DNA of 64,000 nucleotides from Aliarcobacter sp. GTDB lineage: Bacteria; Campylobacterota; Campylobacteria; Campylobacterales; Arcobacteraceae. Made by a program: the position numbers and the translations under genes. This document shows positions 28,146 through 36,318 of this stretch, piece after piece (the stretch's first letter is position 1; each line of letters opens with the position of its first letter). The notes under the pieces were generated by a model. It did not search any database. It was not told the origin of the DNA and saw only the letters and a program-made list of their open reading frames with translations. The stretch is from the NCBI GenBank assembly GCA_028689025.1, contig JAQTXA010000002.1, positions 124,001 to 188,000 on the forward strand. Reading direction: 5' to 3'.

Positions 28146-28888
28146 TTTAAAACCCTTTTGGTAAAATCATTTTCTTTTAAATCTGCATTGATACTATCCT
28201 CCTCCCAAATCAGCATACTTTGTTTACCATTTTGTACATTTATCATATTGATTTTTTTGATTCTGTAGATACTATCTATTTTTTGATATTCTAAAAATTC
28301 CACTTTTTTTAGCAGTCTATGTTGTTTATCAAAATACTCCCCAAATCTTGCTAGATAAGAGGTGCACTCTATCCAAACAATTTGTTTGCTATAACCGCTA
28401 TTTTTATCTATTGGAACCCTTATAATCTCAAAATACTCAATACCATCTTTCAAAACTTTTTTTGCATCACTAGGATAAGTATAGTTTTTATAATTTTGAG
28501 ACGATATATCTTCATAGCTAAATTCACTTGCCATAAAAGAACCAGATTTGTTTTGTGAACTAATTGTTTTGATTCTTTTTAAAGCGGGTAAAAAAAGCCA
28601 TTGTTGGTCATCTTCTCCTATGATTTCATAGCTTAAAAGTTTTGTATCTTTTATATCCATTGGGTATAAAAAATCTATTAAAGATTTATCCCCCTCACTA
28701 TTTTCTAGTTTTTTTATCTCTAGTTTTCGTACACTTTCATCTCCATTACTATTTTTTAATATCATGGTAGTTTTTGAAATACTACTTCCATAGCCACTCA
28801 TCACTTCATAAGATTTTGAAGCCACTTCAAGTCCGCTTGTGGCATACATATATAGACTCAATCCCATAAATACAATAATATTTTTCAT
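28142..28888 (-). CDS. LolA-like outer-membrane lipoprotein-sorting domain protein
   Basis: A 248-residue periplasmic protein. I start it at the ATG at 28888, which gives a proper signal peptide (MKNIIVFMGLSLYMYATSG) and has GGAG nine bases before it; a longer frame to 28930 runs through the operator. The body has the half-barrel strand series of LolA/LolB-like proteins (DESVRKLEIKKLENSEGD, QWLFLPALKRIKTI, FEIIRVPID). In MMPL clusters this domain is thought to carry a lipid substrate across the periplasm. First gene of the TetR-controlled unit. Confidence 0.8.
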   Translation of the reverse strand: MKNIIVFMGLSLYMYATSGLEVASKSYEVMSGYGSSISKTTMILKNSNGDESVRKLEIKKLENSEGDKSLIDFLYPMDIKDTKLLSYEIIGEDDQQWLFLPALKRIKTISSQNKSGSFMASEFSYEDISSQNYKNYTYPSDAKKVLKDGIEYFEIIRVPIDKNSGYSKQIVWIECTSYLARFGEYFDKQHRLLKKVEFLEYQKIDSIYRIKKINMINVQNGKQSMLIWEEDSINADLKENDFTKRVLK

Positions 28889-28920
28889 CACTTTTGCTCC
28901 AATAAATTTAAAAGTAAACA

Positions 28921-28952
28921 ATGTTAACATAAAATGTAAACATTGTCAACAT
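28921..28952 (-). promoter_or_regulatory. Promoter of the LolA-barrel-RND unit with triple TetR-type operator
   Basis: On the minus strand TTGACA (28949-28944), a 17-base spacer and TAACAT (28926-28921) form a good sigma-70 promoter. Three copies of TGTnAACAT (28922-28930, 28935-28943, 28944-28952) cover the -10, spacer and -35. Binding of the divergently encoded TetR protein would block the promoter. The operator role is inferred from position and repeats. Confidence 0.65.
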
Positions 28953-28972
28953 CAAATAAATAACACTATTTA

Positions 28973-28981
28973 TGTTATAAT
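28973..28981 (+). promoter_or_regulatory. Extended -10 promoter of tetR, probably giving a leaderless mRNA
   Basis: TGTTATAAT (TG-T-TATAAT) ends five bases before the tetR ATG at 28987. Transcription would start at or next to the ATG. No Shine-Dalgarno sequence lies in the gap, and an in-frame TAA is at 28978-28980. Confidence 0.5.
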
Positions 28982-28986
28982 CCAAT

Positions 28987-29649
28987 ATGAAAAAAAACGA
29001 CTACCACCATGGCAATCTTAAAGATGATTTTTTAAAAATCGCGTTTGAATTTATAGCAAATGAAGAAATAGAAAAACTCACTCTGCAAATCTTGAGTGAC
29101 AAAACAGGAACTTCAAGAAGTGCCATCTATCGACACTTTAAAAATAAAGATGAGCTTATAGAAACTATGATACTTCAAGGTTTTGATACTTTTGATAAAG
29201 CACTCTCTCCACTTTTACTTGATAGTTCAAAACCACTTCTTGATAGATTTTATGTCAGTGGGAAACGATTGATTGATTTTGCTATAGAAAACCAAAATCT
29301 TTACCGACTCCTATTTGGAAAAAGATATGCCTATATTCGACAAGAAATAATAAGTATCCAAGATGAAAATTGTAGTGGTTTTCATGCTTTAAAAACGGCT
29401 ATCGAAGAGGGGCAAAAATCTGGTATCTTAAAAAAAGATGATAGCTATAGACAAAGTATCGTGATATGGGCTTCTTTACATGGATTGGCTAGTTTGATTA
29501 TAGATGGTTTTATGAATATTGAAGATTTATATGAACAACTTTATGACGATATGTTTCAAAGTTTACTCGCAGGAATTGTAGCCAATAAAGTTAAAATTAT
29601 CTCGACAATCCCTTTTGTGAACAAACTATTACAGCCTATACGGTACTAG
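28987..29649 (+). CDS. TetR-family transcriptional regulator
   Basis: A 220-residue repressor. The N-terminal domain has the usual YHHGNLKDDFLKIAFEFIANE opening, and the helix-turn-helix LQILSDKTGTSRSAIYRHFKNKDELIETM (about 36-64). The C-terminal ligand domain is all helical. It is divergent from the LolA-barrel-RND unit, with the triple TGTnAACAT operator between, so it very likely represses that unit and may respond to the exported molecule. The start at 28987 is fixed by the stop just upstream. Its last 14 bases overlap a decayed minus-strand gene. Confidence 0.9.
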   Translation: MKKNDYHHGNLKDDFLKIAFEFIANEEIEKLTLQILSDKTGTSRSAIYRHFKNKDELIETMILQGFDTFDKALSPLLLDSSKPLLDRFYVSGKRLIDFAIENQNLYRLLFGKRYAYIRQEIISIQDENCSGFHALKTAIEEGQKSGILKKDDSYRQSIVIWASLHGLASLIIDGFMNIEDLYEQLYDDMFQSLLAGIVANKVKIISTIPFVNKLLQPIRY

Positions 29650-29860
29650 ATTGACTAAAGCCAATCATAAAAACTATATCTTTCAATAAAAACATAGCTC
29701 CAATTACCAAAAAACTCACTCCACTTAAAAATAGAGTTTACATTTGCAATAAAAGAACTACGCCAACCATACTAAAACCAACTGTACTGAATAAAAACTG
29801 CATATTTGCACTTCTTACAGGTACTATATCGGTTTGATCTGTCAGCAAGAAATAGGACAT
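29636..29860 (-). pseudogene. Decayed membrane-protein gene fragment
   Basis: A frame from the ATG at 29860 encodes MSYFLLTDQTDIVPVRSANM and a hydrophobic span (FLFSTVGFSMVGVVLLL). After an in-frame TAA (29740-29738) it continues as a second span (GVSFLVIGAMFLL) to a TAG at 29636. Two adjoining spans in one frame broken by a stop indicate a dying gene. The frame probably began further upstream, near 29881. The family is not recognised. Confidence 0.45.
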
Positions 29861-29881
29861 AAAATTATGAACAGTCTCATC

Positions 29882-30202
29882 CTAAACCTCTAGGTTTTGG
29901 AACATAGTCAGCCATTATGAGTTTTCAGTGTTATATAAAGTGTTCAAAAAGTTAAAATGACAAAGTTCCACAACCTTTAAGAAAATTTGGAAAAAAAAAT
30001 TGAAGTTTCTTTTTAAAGCTCAGTGTAATCCAAAAGTATGAGAGTATCATTTTTTATAAGTATTAATCTCTGTAGATAAATAGATATTAACTGGCACACA
30101 ATGAAAATTCAAAACTGAGGATAAAAGGAACTACGCTAGCCTTAGTTGATTAAACTAGCTTTCCAGATTAGCTGATTGAAAAAAAGAGCATATAAATTTC
30201 CC
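29882..30202. other. Decayed intergenic stretch
   Basis: No coding frame, tRNA or clear regulatory element is seen in these 320 bases between the decayed membrane gene and the first direct-repeat copy. Confidence 0.4.
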
Positions 30203-30244
30203 TGACAAAATCTGGTCAAAAATAGGTCTAATTTGTGAAAAAAA
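30203..30244. repeat. Direct repeat, copy 1
   Basis: A 42-base segment starting TGACAAAATCTGGTCAAAAA, matching 30437-30477 with only a few differences. On the minus strand it lies just downstream of the damaged tRNA-Ser, as copy 2 does for tRNA-Cys. This suggests a duplicated tRNA-plus-flank unit. Confidence 0.7.
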
Positions 30245-30267
30245 GTTTGAATGAGTAGTTGTATATA

Positions 30268-30354
30268 TGGCAGACAATGTCGGATTTGAACAACGGTAGA
30301 TTTCTCTACTCTATCATTCCAAGATAGTGGATTAAACCGCTCTCCCAATTGTCT
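30268..30354 (-). pseudogene. tRNA-Ser(GGA) with a damaged T stem
   Basis: The minus strand folds as a class II tRNA: perfect 7-bp acceptor (AGACAAT/ATTGTCT) with encoded CCA, a GGA/TCC D stem around GAGCGGTTTAA, and anticodon stem CTATC/GATAG with loop TTGGAAT (anticodon GGA). A 5-bp variable stem (GTAGA-GAAA-TCTAC) follows. In the T arm GTTG-TTCAAAT-CCGAC is one G short of the expected GTTGG, so the stem cannot pair fully. It may be a recent pseudogene, a poor tRNA, or a sequencing error. Confidence 0.65.
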
Positions 30355-30381
30355 GTATAAAAAAAGTAAGTTACATTATAA

Positions 30382-30405
30382 CTCGCCGGTTATAATAACT
30401 GGTAC
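30382..30405 (-). pseudogene. tRNA-Ser anticodon-arm remnant
   Basis: CTCGCCGGTTATAATAACTG plus GTAC closely matches the variable/anticodon part of the intact tRNA-Ser(TGA) (30698-30722), but the loop is altered and no acceptor or T arm remains. Confidence 0.4.
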
Positions 30406-30436
30406 ATATAAAGTTAAAAGTCTTGTAATTCTGCCA

Positions 30437-30477
30437 TGACAAAATCCGGTCAAAAATAGTCTAAATTGTGAAAAAAA
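30437..30477. repeat. Direct repeat, copy 2
   Basis: A 41-base partner of 30203-30244 with substitutions and an indel, lying between the tRNA-Ser remnant and tRNA-Cys. Confidence 0.7.
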
Positions 30478-30514
30478 TTGATTGTTTTTAAAATGATTAT
30501 TTGGATAGGAAAAG

Positions 30515-30590
30515 TGGAGGAGGTAGTCGGACTCGAACCAACGCATGTCGGATTTGCAATCCGAGGCATTACCAGCTTTGCTATACCTCC
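30515..30590 (-). tRNA. tRNA-Cys(GCA)
   Basis: 76 bases with encoded CCA. Acceptor GGAGGTA/TACCTCC pairs fully; anticodon stem CGGAT/ATCCG with loop TGCAAA region gives anticodon GCA; T arm GTTCGAGTCC is normal. It is the third gene of the Leu-Ser-Cys tRNA operon, reading leftward. Confidence 0.92.
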
Positions 30591-30658
30591 AACAGAAATG
30601 TATAGTCTATTTTTAAATCATTTAAAATTGAAAAAGTTTAGATGATTTGTTTGAATAA

Positions 30659-30747
30659 TGGCAGAGGGCAAGGGATTCGAACCCTCGGAGGCTTTCACCT
30701 CGCCGGTTTTCAAAACCGGTACGATAGACCAACTCTGTCAACCCTCT
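30659..30747 (-). tRNA. tRNA-Ser(TGA)
   Basis: 89-base class II tRNA with CCA. Acceptor AGAGGGT/GCCCTCT, anticodon stem CCGGT/ACCGG around TTTGAAA (anticodon TGA), a long variable arm (GAGG-TGAAAG-CCTC) and T loop GGTTCGAATCC. Intact, between tRNA-Leu and tRNA-Cys. Confidence 0.93.
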
Positions 30748-30756
30748 ACATTATAA

Positions 30757-30843
30757 TGGTGCGAATGATCGGAATCGAACCGATACTCCGAAACCGGAAT
30801 TGGATTTTAAGTCCAACGCGTCTACCTGTTCCGCCACACTCGC
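30757..30843 (-). tRNA. tRNA-Leu(TAA)
   Basis: 87-base class II tRNA with CCA. Acceptor GCGAGTG/CATTCGC (one G-T pair), anticodon stem TTGGA/TCCAA with loop CTTAAAA (anticodon TAA), variable arm and T loop GGTTCGATTCC. First gene of the tRNA operon, about 48 bases after a consensus -10. Confidence 0.93.
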
Positions 30844-30890
30844 ACACTTGTAAGTCAATTTAAAGTATGTTCTACTTAAATTGGACTGGA

Positions 30891-30919
30891 ATTATAATAG
30901 GTTTTTATTTATTTGTCAA
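30891..30919 (-). promoter_or_regulatory. Consensus sigma-70 promoter of the tRNA operon
   Basis: TTGACA (30919-30914), a 17-base spacer and TATAAT (30896-30891) on the minus strand. Both boxes are perfect, unusual for this AT-rich genome and fitting for strong stable-RNA transcription. Confidence 0.85.
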
Positions 30920-30989
30920 GATATTTTGAAAAAAATTTTGAAATTCTAATAAAATCATATATTTAATAAAAATTGAACTGCAAAAAATG

Positions 30990-30995
30990 TATAAT
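30990..30995 (+). promoter_or_regulatory. Candidate -10 element for ilvD
   Basis: TATAAT in AATGTATAATCT, 38 bases before the TTG start; a second TATAAT lies at 31003-31008. Confidence 0.45.
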
Positions 30996-31032
30996 CTAGC
31001 CATATAATTTATGCATATTTAAAGGATTAAAA

Positions 31033-32721
31033 TTGAGAAGTGATGAAGTAAAAAAAGGGTTTGATAGAACACCACATAGATCATTATTAAGAGCTACTGG
31101 CCTTAAAGATGAAGATTTTGATAAACCATTTATTGGTGTTGCAAACTCTTTTATTGAGTTGATTCCTGGACACTTTTTCTTGGATAAAGTAAGTGCCATA
31201 ATAAAAGAAGAAATAAGAGCAAATGGTTGTGTGCCATTTGAGTTCAATACTATTGGTGTTGATGATGGAATAGCAATGGGACATGATGGGATGTTATTTT
31301 CATTACCATCAAGAGAATTAATTGCAAACTCTATTGAAACAGTAATGAATGCTCATAAACTTGATGCAATGATTGCTATTCCAAACTGTGACAAAATTGT
31401 TCCAGGTATGATTATGGGAGCTTTAAGAGTTAATGTTCCAACAATCTTTGTTTCAGGTGGACCAATGGAAAAAGGTTACACAAAAGATGGAACTCCAATA
31501 GATTTAGCAACTGCATTTGAAGCTGTTGGAAAACATGAAGCTGGACAAATGAGTGATGAAGAGTTAAAAGATATTGAGTGTAACGCATGTCCAAGTGGTG
31601 GTTCATGTTCTGGAATGTTTACAGCAAACTCTATGAATACACTTATGGAAGCTATGGGAATTGCACTACCTGGAAATGGAACTATTTTAGCTTTAACTCC
31701 TGAGAGAGAAGTTTTATATAGAGCCGCTGCTAGAAGAATTTGTGAAATTGCACTTGATGAACAAGCTAGAGAAAAATATAAATTAACAAATATTTTAAAT
31801 GAAAATGCTGTTAGAAATGCTTTTGCTGTTGATATGGCAATGGGTGGAAGTTCAAACACTGTATTACATATGTTAGCAATCGCAAAAGAAGCAAAAGTTA
31901 ATTTTAACCTTGAAGATATTAATAAAATTTCTAAAAGAGTTTCGCATATTGCAAAAATTTCTCCATCTTTATCAACTGTTCACATGGAAGATATTAACAA
32001 AGCTGGTGGTGTAAATGCTGTTATGAAAGAGATGACAAAAAGAGGTGATGATATTTTAGCTGATAACATTACAATCTCTGGAGAAACTGTATTAGAAAAA
32101 ATCAAAGATTCTTATATTAAAGATACAAATATTATTCACACTATTGATAATCCATATTCACAAGTTGGTGGATTAGCGATTCTTTACGGAAATCTTGCAG
32201 AGCAAGGTGCTGTTATTAAAACTGCGGGAATCACAGGTTCAAGAGTATTTACTGGAACTGCTGTATGTTTTGATGGACAACCAGAAGCTGTTAAAGGAAT
32301 CATTAGTGGTAAAGTAAAAGCTGGTGATGTTGTAGTTATTAGATACGAAGGTCCAAAAGGTGGTCCTGGAATGCAAGAGATGTTAGCACCAACTTCATTA
32401 ATCATGGGAATGGGACTTGGAGATAAAGTGGCACTTATTACAGATGGAAGATTCTCAGGGGCAACTAGAGGAGCTTCAATTGGTCACGTTTCTCCAGAAG
32501 CAGCTGAGGGTGGAATGATTGGATTATTAAAAGATGGTGATGAGATTCACATTGATGTTGACCAATATATTTTATCTGTAAATCTTACATTTGAAGAGAT
32601 TGCAAAAAGAAGAGATGAGTTTGTACCTCTTAAAAAACCACTTAACTCTTCTTGGTTAGGACAATATAGAGCACTTGTTACAAATGCAAGTAGCGGAGCT
32701 GTTTTAAAAACTGATTTATAA
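31033..32721 (+). CDS. ilvD: Dihydroxy-acid dehydratase
   Basis: IlvD dehydrates dihydroxy acids in isoleucine and valine synthesis using an Fe-S cluster. The 562-residue protein shows [12 protein letters not shown] (77-88), the cluster segment [10 protein letters not shown] (Cys119) and [17 protein letters not shown] (Cys186, Cys192), and the C-terminal [19 protein letters not shown]. The start is TTG, six bases after AAGGA; no in-frame ATG is nearby. It is a single-gene unit with a strong terminator. Confidence 0.97.
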   Translation: MRSDEVKKGFDRTPHRSLLRATGLKDEDFDKPFIGVANSFIELIPGHFFLDKVSAIIKEEIRANGCVPFEFNTIGVDDGIAMGHDGMLFSLPSRELIANSIETVMNAHKLDAMIAIPNCDKIVPGMIMGALRVNVPTIFVSGGPMEKGYTKDGTPIDLATAFEAVGKHEAGQMSDEELKDIECNACPSGGSCSGMFTANSMNTLMEAMGIALPGNGTILALTPEREVLYRAAARRICEIALDEQAREKYKLTNILNENAVRNAFAVDMAMGGSSNTVLHMLAIAKEAKVNFNLEDINKISKRVSHIAKISPSLSTVHMEDINKAGGVNAVMKEMTKRGDDILADNITISGETVLEKIKDSYIKDTNIIHTIDNPYSQVGGLAILYGNLAEQGAVIKTAGITGSRVFTGTAVCFDGQPEAVKGIISGKVKAGDVVVIRYEGPKGGPGMQEMLAPTSLIMGMGLGDKVALITDGRFSGATRGASIGHVSPEAAEGGMIGLLKDGDEIHIDVDQYILSVNLTFEEIAKRRDEFVPLKKPLNSSWLGQYRALVTNASSGAVLKTDL

Positions 32722-32749
32722 TAAATAGGCCTAAAAAGCCTATTTATTA
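32719..32749 (+). terminator. ilvD terminator
   Basis: Perfect 12-base stem (TAATAAATAGGC) and 7-base loop overlapping the ilvD stop; the 3' arm supplies TTTATTA. Confidence 0.75.
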
Positions 32750-32834
32750 ACTAAACATTAACCTTTGATTGAAAAACAGTTTACACTTATACTTCATAAT
32801 GTCACTATAAAAAATTAAAAAGAGGATATACAAA

Positions 32835-34265
32835 GTGAAGAAAAAACTTCTACTTATTTCTACATTAATTGCTACTCAATTGTTTTCTAAGACAATTGAT
32901 TTCGAAATGATGGATTCAAATCCTACAAGAACTTCTCCAAATTCTACAAATGAAATTTTATCTTTTAATAATAGTATCAAAGATTCTATACACTCGATTG
33001 TTAATATTTCTGCTAAAAAACATGTAAATGATGGAGTTGAAAATATTCCTTTACAAATGTTTAATGACCCATTCTTTAAAAGATTTTTTGGTGACCAATT
33101 TGGGAATCAATTTAAACAAAATAGAGTACAAAGATCACTTGGTTCTGGAGTAATTATTTCAAAAGATGGATATATCGTTACAAATAACCATGTTGTTGAA
33201 AATGCTGAAGAAATCACAGTAACAATTGGTGATGAAACTACAGAATATAATGCAAAATTAGTAGGTCGAGATGCGGATAGTGATATTGCCGTTATTAAAA
33301 TTGAATCGAATGTTTCTTTAAAACCTATAAAAATTGCAGATTCTAACTCTTTATTAGTTGGAGATGTGATTTTTGCTATTGGTAATCCTTTTGGTATTGG
33401 AAGTACGGTAACTCAAGGAATTATTTCAGCTTTAAATAAAAACAAAGTTGGAATAAACAGATATGAAAACTATATTCAAACTGATGCTTCTATAAATCCT
33501 GGAAATTCTGGTGGTGCTTTAGTTGATTCAAGGGGTGCTTTAATTGGTATAAATACTGCCATTATCACAAAAAGTGGTGGAAATAATGGAATTGGTTTTG
33601 CCATTCCAGTTGCCATGGTTAAAGATGTTGTTGGAAAATTAGTTGCAGATGGGAAAGTAACAAGAGGTTATTTAGGTGTTGCAATATCTGATATTGATAG
33701 TGAATTATCAAAAGTTTACAAACGAAATGAAGGTGCTTTAGTTTTAGATATTTCAGCAGATACACCAGCTGCTAGAGGTGGTTTAAAAAGAGGTGACTTA
33801 ATCTATGCAATAAATGGTAAACTAGTTAAAGATAAGACAACTTTACAAAATACAATTGCTGCTTTTAAACCTAATGAAAAAGTAAAAATCCAGGTTGAAA
33901 GAGACGGAAAAGATATTGAACTAAACATTGTTTTAGCTGATAGAGCAACTGTATTAGATACAACTCCTGCACAAGTAAATAACAATATTTTCCTTGGTGG
34001 ATTAAAACTAAGTACAATAGATAGTGAAACACAAAAACAATTTAGATTATCTTCAGATGTAACAGGAATATTAATCTCAGATGTTGAAGTAAAATCAAAA
34101 GCTGAAAAAGCTGGTTTCCAAGCTGGTGATGTTATTATTCAAATAGAAGATGTTGAGATAAAAAACTTTGCTAATGTTGAAGCTGCATTAAAAAAATATG
34201 ATAAAAAATATAAAAGAGTATATGTAAATAGATATGGGCAAACTATTCTATTTATCATTCAATAA
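32835..34265 (+). CDS. htrA: Periplasmic serine protease HtrA/DegP
   Basis: A 476-residue protease/chaperone for misfolded envelope proteins. Signal peptide (1-18), trypsin-like domain with His119 (NNHVV), Asp150 (DSDIAVIK) and Ser225 (NPGNSGGALV), then two PDZ domains (about 275-365 and 385-476). Starts at GTG after AGAGGA. A response regulator and a kinase follow, the order I recall for htrA-cprR-cprS in Campylobacter jejuni. Confidence 0.96.
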   Translation: MKKKLLLISTLIATQLFSKTIDFEMMDSNPTRTSPNSTNEILSFNNSIKDSIHSIVNISAKKHVNDGVENIPLQMFNDPFFKRFFGDQFGNQFKQNRVQRSLGSGVIISKDGYIVTNNHVVENAEEITVTIGDETTEYNAKLVGRDADSDIAVIKIESNVSLKPIKIADSNSLLVGDVIFAIGNPFGIGSTVTQGIISALNKNKVGINRYENYIQTDASINPGNSGGALVDSRGALIGINTAIITKSGGNNGIGFAIPVAMVKDVVGKLVADGKVTRGYLGVAISDIDSELSKVYKRNEGALVLDISADTPAARGGLKRGDLIYAINGKLVKDKTTLQNTIAAFKPNEKVKIQVERDGKDIELNIVLADRATVLDTTPAQVNNNIFLGGLKLSTIDSETQKQFRLSSDVTGILISDVEVKSKAEKAGFQAGDVIIQIEDVEIKNFANVEAALKKYDKKYKRVYVNRYGQTILFIIQ

Positions 34266-34275
34266 AGGATAACCA

Positions 34276-34953
34276 ATTATTAAAGTACTTATGATAGAAG
34301 ATGATTTAGAATTAGCTCAAATCATCACTGATTATTTAAAGGCATTTGACATTGAAGTAATAAACACTGATAGTCCTTATAATGGTCTATCAATGCTTAG
34401 TGTTCATAAAGATTATCAACTTATTATTTTGGATTTAACTCTTCCTGAAATTGATGGTTTAGAGTTGATTCCAAAAATTAGAGAAAAATCTGATATTCCA
34501 ATTATTATAAGCTCAGCAAGAGATGATATTTTGGACAAAGTTATGGGACTTGAACGTGGAGCTGATGATTATCTTCCAAAACCTTATAATCCAAGGGAAC
34601 TTCAAGCTAGAATCAAAACTATTTTAAAAAGAGTTGATTCAAATAATGAACCAAAAAAACCTGAACAAAACTCACTTTTTGAAGTAAGAGAAGATGATAT
34701 GCAAATTTTATTTAAAGATACAGCTTTAACTTTGACACTTGCAGAATATGACATCTTAAAACTATTAATTCAAAGAAATCATGGAGTTGTTGCAAGGGAA
34801 GATTTTATTTACGCAAGTGATAATATTGAAGATGATTCATCTCTAAAAAATATAGATGTAATTATTTCAAGAATTAGAACAAAACTAGCAAAAATAGATG
34901 AAGACAACTCTCATATTAAATCAGTAAGAGGTATTGGATATCAGTTAATATGA
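34276..34953 (+). CDS. OmpR-family response regulator, CprR-like, with apparent ATT start
   Basis: 225 residues. The first ATG in frame (34291) would delete the first beta strand of the receiver. Starting at ATT (34276) restores the standard opening MIKVLMIEDD, and AAAGGA (34264-34269) then lies six bases before the start; an in-frame stop at 34270 rules out anything longer. Receiver residues: Asp9/Asp10, phosphoacceptor Asp53 (LDLTLPE) and Lys102 (PKPY). The C-terminal winged helix is intact (VIISRIRTKL to VRGIGYQL). It overlaps the kinase gene by four bases. Probably controls envelope genes. Confidence 0.88.
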   Translation: MIKVLMIEDDLELAQIITDYLKAFDIEVINTDSPYNGLSMLSVHKDYQLIILDLTLPEIDGLELIPKIREKSDIPIIISSARDDILDKVMGLERGADDYLPKPYNPRELQARIKTILKRVDSNNEPKKPEQNSLFEVREDDMQILFKDTALTLTLAEYDILKLLIQRNHGVVAREDFIYASDNIEDDSSLKNIDVIISRIRTKLAKIDEDNSHIKSVRGIGYQLI

Positions 34954-36173
34954 TAAAAAATATCTCTATTTCTACTTTTGTAAATATCATATTTTCATTG
35001 GCTTTTGTCTCTATTTTTATTACATTTGCAATGTTTTTAAATTATGACCAAGAGAAACATGAAATATCTTTACAAAATAGATATGAGTTAGTTGCTGAAA
35101 ACTTTTTAAGTACTTTACAAAATCAACCAACAGCAGAATCACTAATTGCCCTTTTCAAAAAATTTAAAGTTAAACCTCTAGATGAGAGAGAAGAAAAATT
35201 AGAGATTATAAAAAATGCTCAAGAATTAACAATCACGCAGAATTATCTAGGAACTTATAGAGTTTATAAATATAATGACGATTATTTTATCTATGTTCAA
35301 CAACACGGTTATAACCTAATGTTAAAAGATTCAAACCATCACAACTATAGTATTGCATTTATTATTGCTGGATTTATGGCATCTATTTTAACTTTTCTAT
35401 TTTTATATGAGATTTTAAAAAGAAAATTAAAACCTCTTAAACTTTTAAATAAACAACTAATAGAATTTTCAAATGGAAATAAAGATATTAAACTAAACTA
35501 TGCAAGTACAGATGAAGTAGGAACTATTGCAAAAAGTTTTAATGAAGCTATAAGTATCATAAATAATCAATCAAAATCAAAAGATTTGTTTATGCGAAAT
35601 ATGATGCACGAACTTAAAACTCCTATTACAAAAGCGATGTTTATTGCTGAGAGTTTAAATGATGAAAATAAAAGAGATACTTTACAAAGAGCTTTCAAAA
35701 GAATGGATGATATTATAAAAGAGTTAGCAACAGTTGAAAAACTAACTTCTAAAAATACAATGATTTATAAAGAAGATAACTCTTTTTCAAATATTTATAA
35801 TAGAACTTTAGAAATCATGATGATAAATCCAGTTAATTTAACAACTGAAATTGAAGATTTTGATTTTAAAGTTGATAATTCTATGATGCCAATTGCTCTA
35901 AAAAATCTAATTGATAATGGAATCAAATTTTCACCAAATAAAAAAGCAATAATCAAAGCAAATAAAGAAAAAATAGAAATCATCTCTTTAGGTGAACAAC
36001 TAAAACATGAACTTTCATATTACACAGAAGCTTTTTCACAAGAAGAAAAAAGAAGTGATGGTTTTGGTTTAGGACTTTATATTGTGAAAACAATTGTAAA
36101 TTTACATGGATATAAACTAGAATACAAATACGAAGAAGGGAAAAACTATTTCATCATAAATATGATGAAATAG
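34950..36173 (+). CDS. Sensor histidine kinase, CprS-like
   Basis: 407 residues: spans at about 8-30 and 134-153 flank a roughly 100-residue periplasmic sensor, followed by HAMP (about 155-205), dimerisation/phosphoacceptor box MMHELKTPITKA (His220), N box (LKNLIDNGIKFSPN) and G box (GFGLGLYIVKTI). The catalytic domain is short but has all boxes. Coupled to the regulator gene by a four-base overlap. The CprS name rests on gene order after htrA. Confidence 0.88.
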   Translation: MIKNISISTFVNIIFSLAFVSIFITFAMFLNYDQEKHEISLQNRYELVAENFLSTLQNQPTAESLIALFKKFKVKPLDEREEKLEIIKNAQELTITQNYLGTYRVYKYNDDYFIYVQQHGYNLMLKDSNHHNYSIAFIIAGFMASILTFLFLYEILKRKLKPLKLLNKQLIEFSNGNKDIKLNYASTDEVGTIAKSFNEAISIINNQSKSKDLFMRNMMHELKTPITKAMFIAESLNDENKRDTLQRAFKRMDDIIKELATVEKLTSKNTMIYKEDNSFSNIYNRTLEIMMINPVNLTTEIEDFDFKVDNSMMPIALKNLIDNGIKFSPNKKAIIKANKEKIEIISLGEQLKHELSYYTEAFSQEEKRSDGFGLGLYIVKTIVNLHGYKLEYKYEEGKNYFIINMMK

Positions 36174-36247
36174 TTTTTTCATCAACTACTTTTCAAAAGA
36201 ACCATATAAAAACTCAAATAAACCATACCAAAATAAACTCCTTGTCA

Positions 36248-36253
36248 TATAAT
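36248..36253 (+). promoter_or_regulatory. Candidate -10 element for the chemoreceptor gene
   Basis: TATAAT in GTCATATAATT, 65 bases before the ATG. A second TATAAT at 36299-36304 is too close to the AAAGG ribosome site to leave a usable leader. Confidence 0.35.
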
Positions 36254-36318
36254 TAAAAAAAACAACCTTGATACAAATCAAAGAAAACTATTTTAATATA
36301 TAATAAAAGGTATATACA

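Noticed and set aside
30142-30348. Minus-strand open frame of 68 codons
   Set aside because: It runs through the damaged tRNA-Ser and a direct repeat; composition is not protein-like.
30642-30863. Plus-strand open frame of 73 codons
   Set aside because: It is the antisense of tRNA-Ser and tRNA-Leu and reads the classic GIRTLGG-type false protein.
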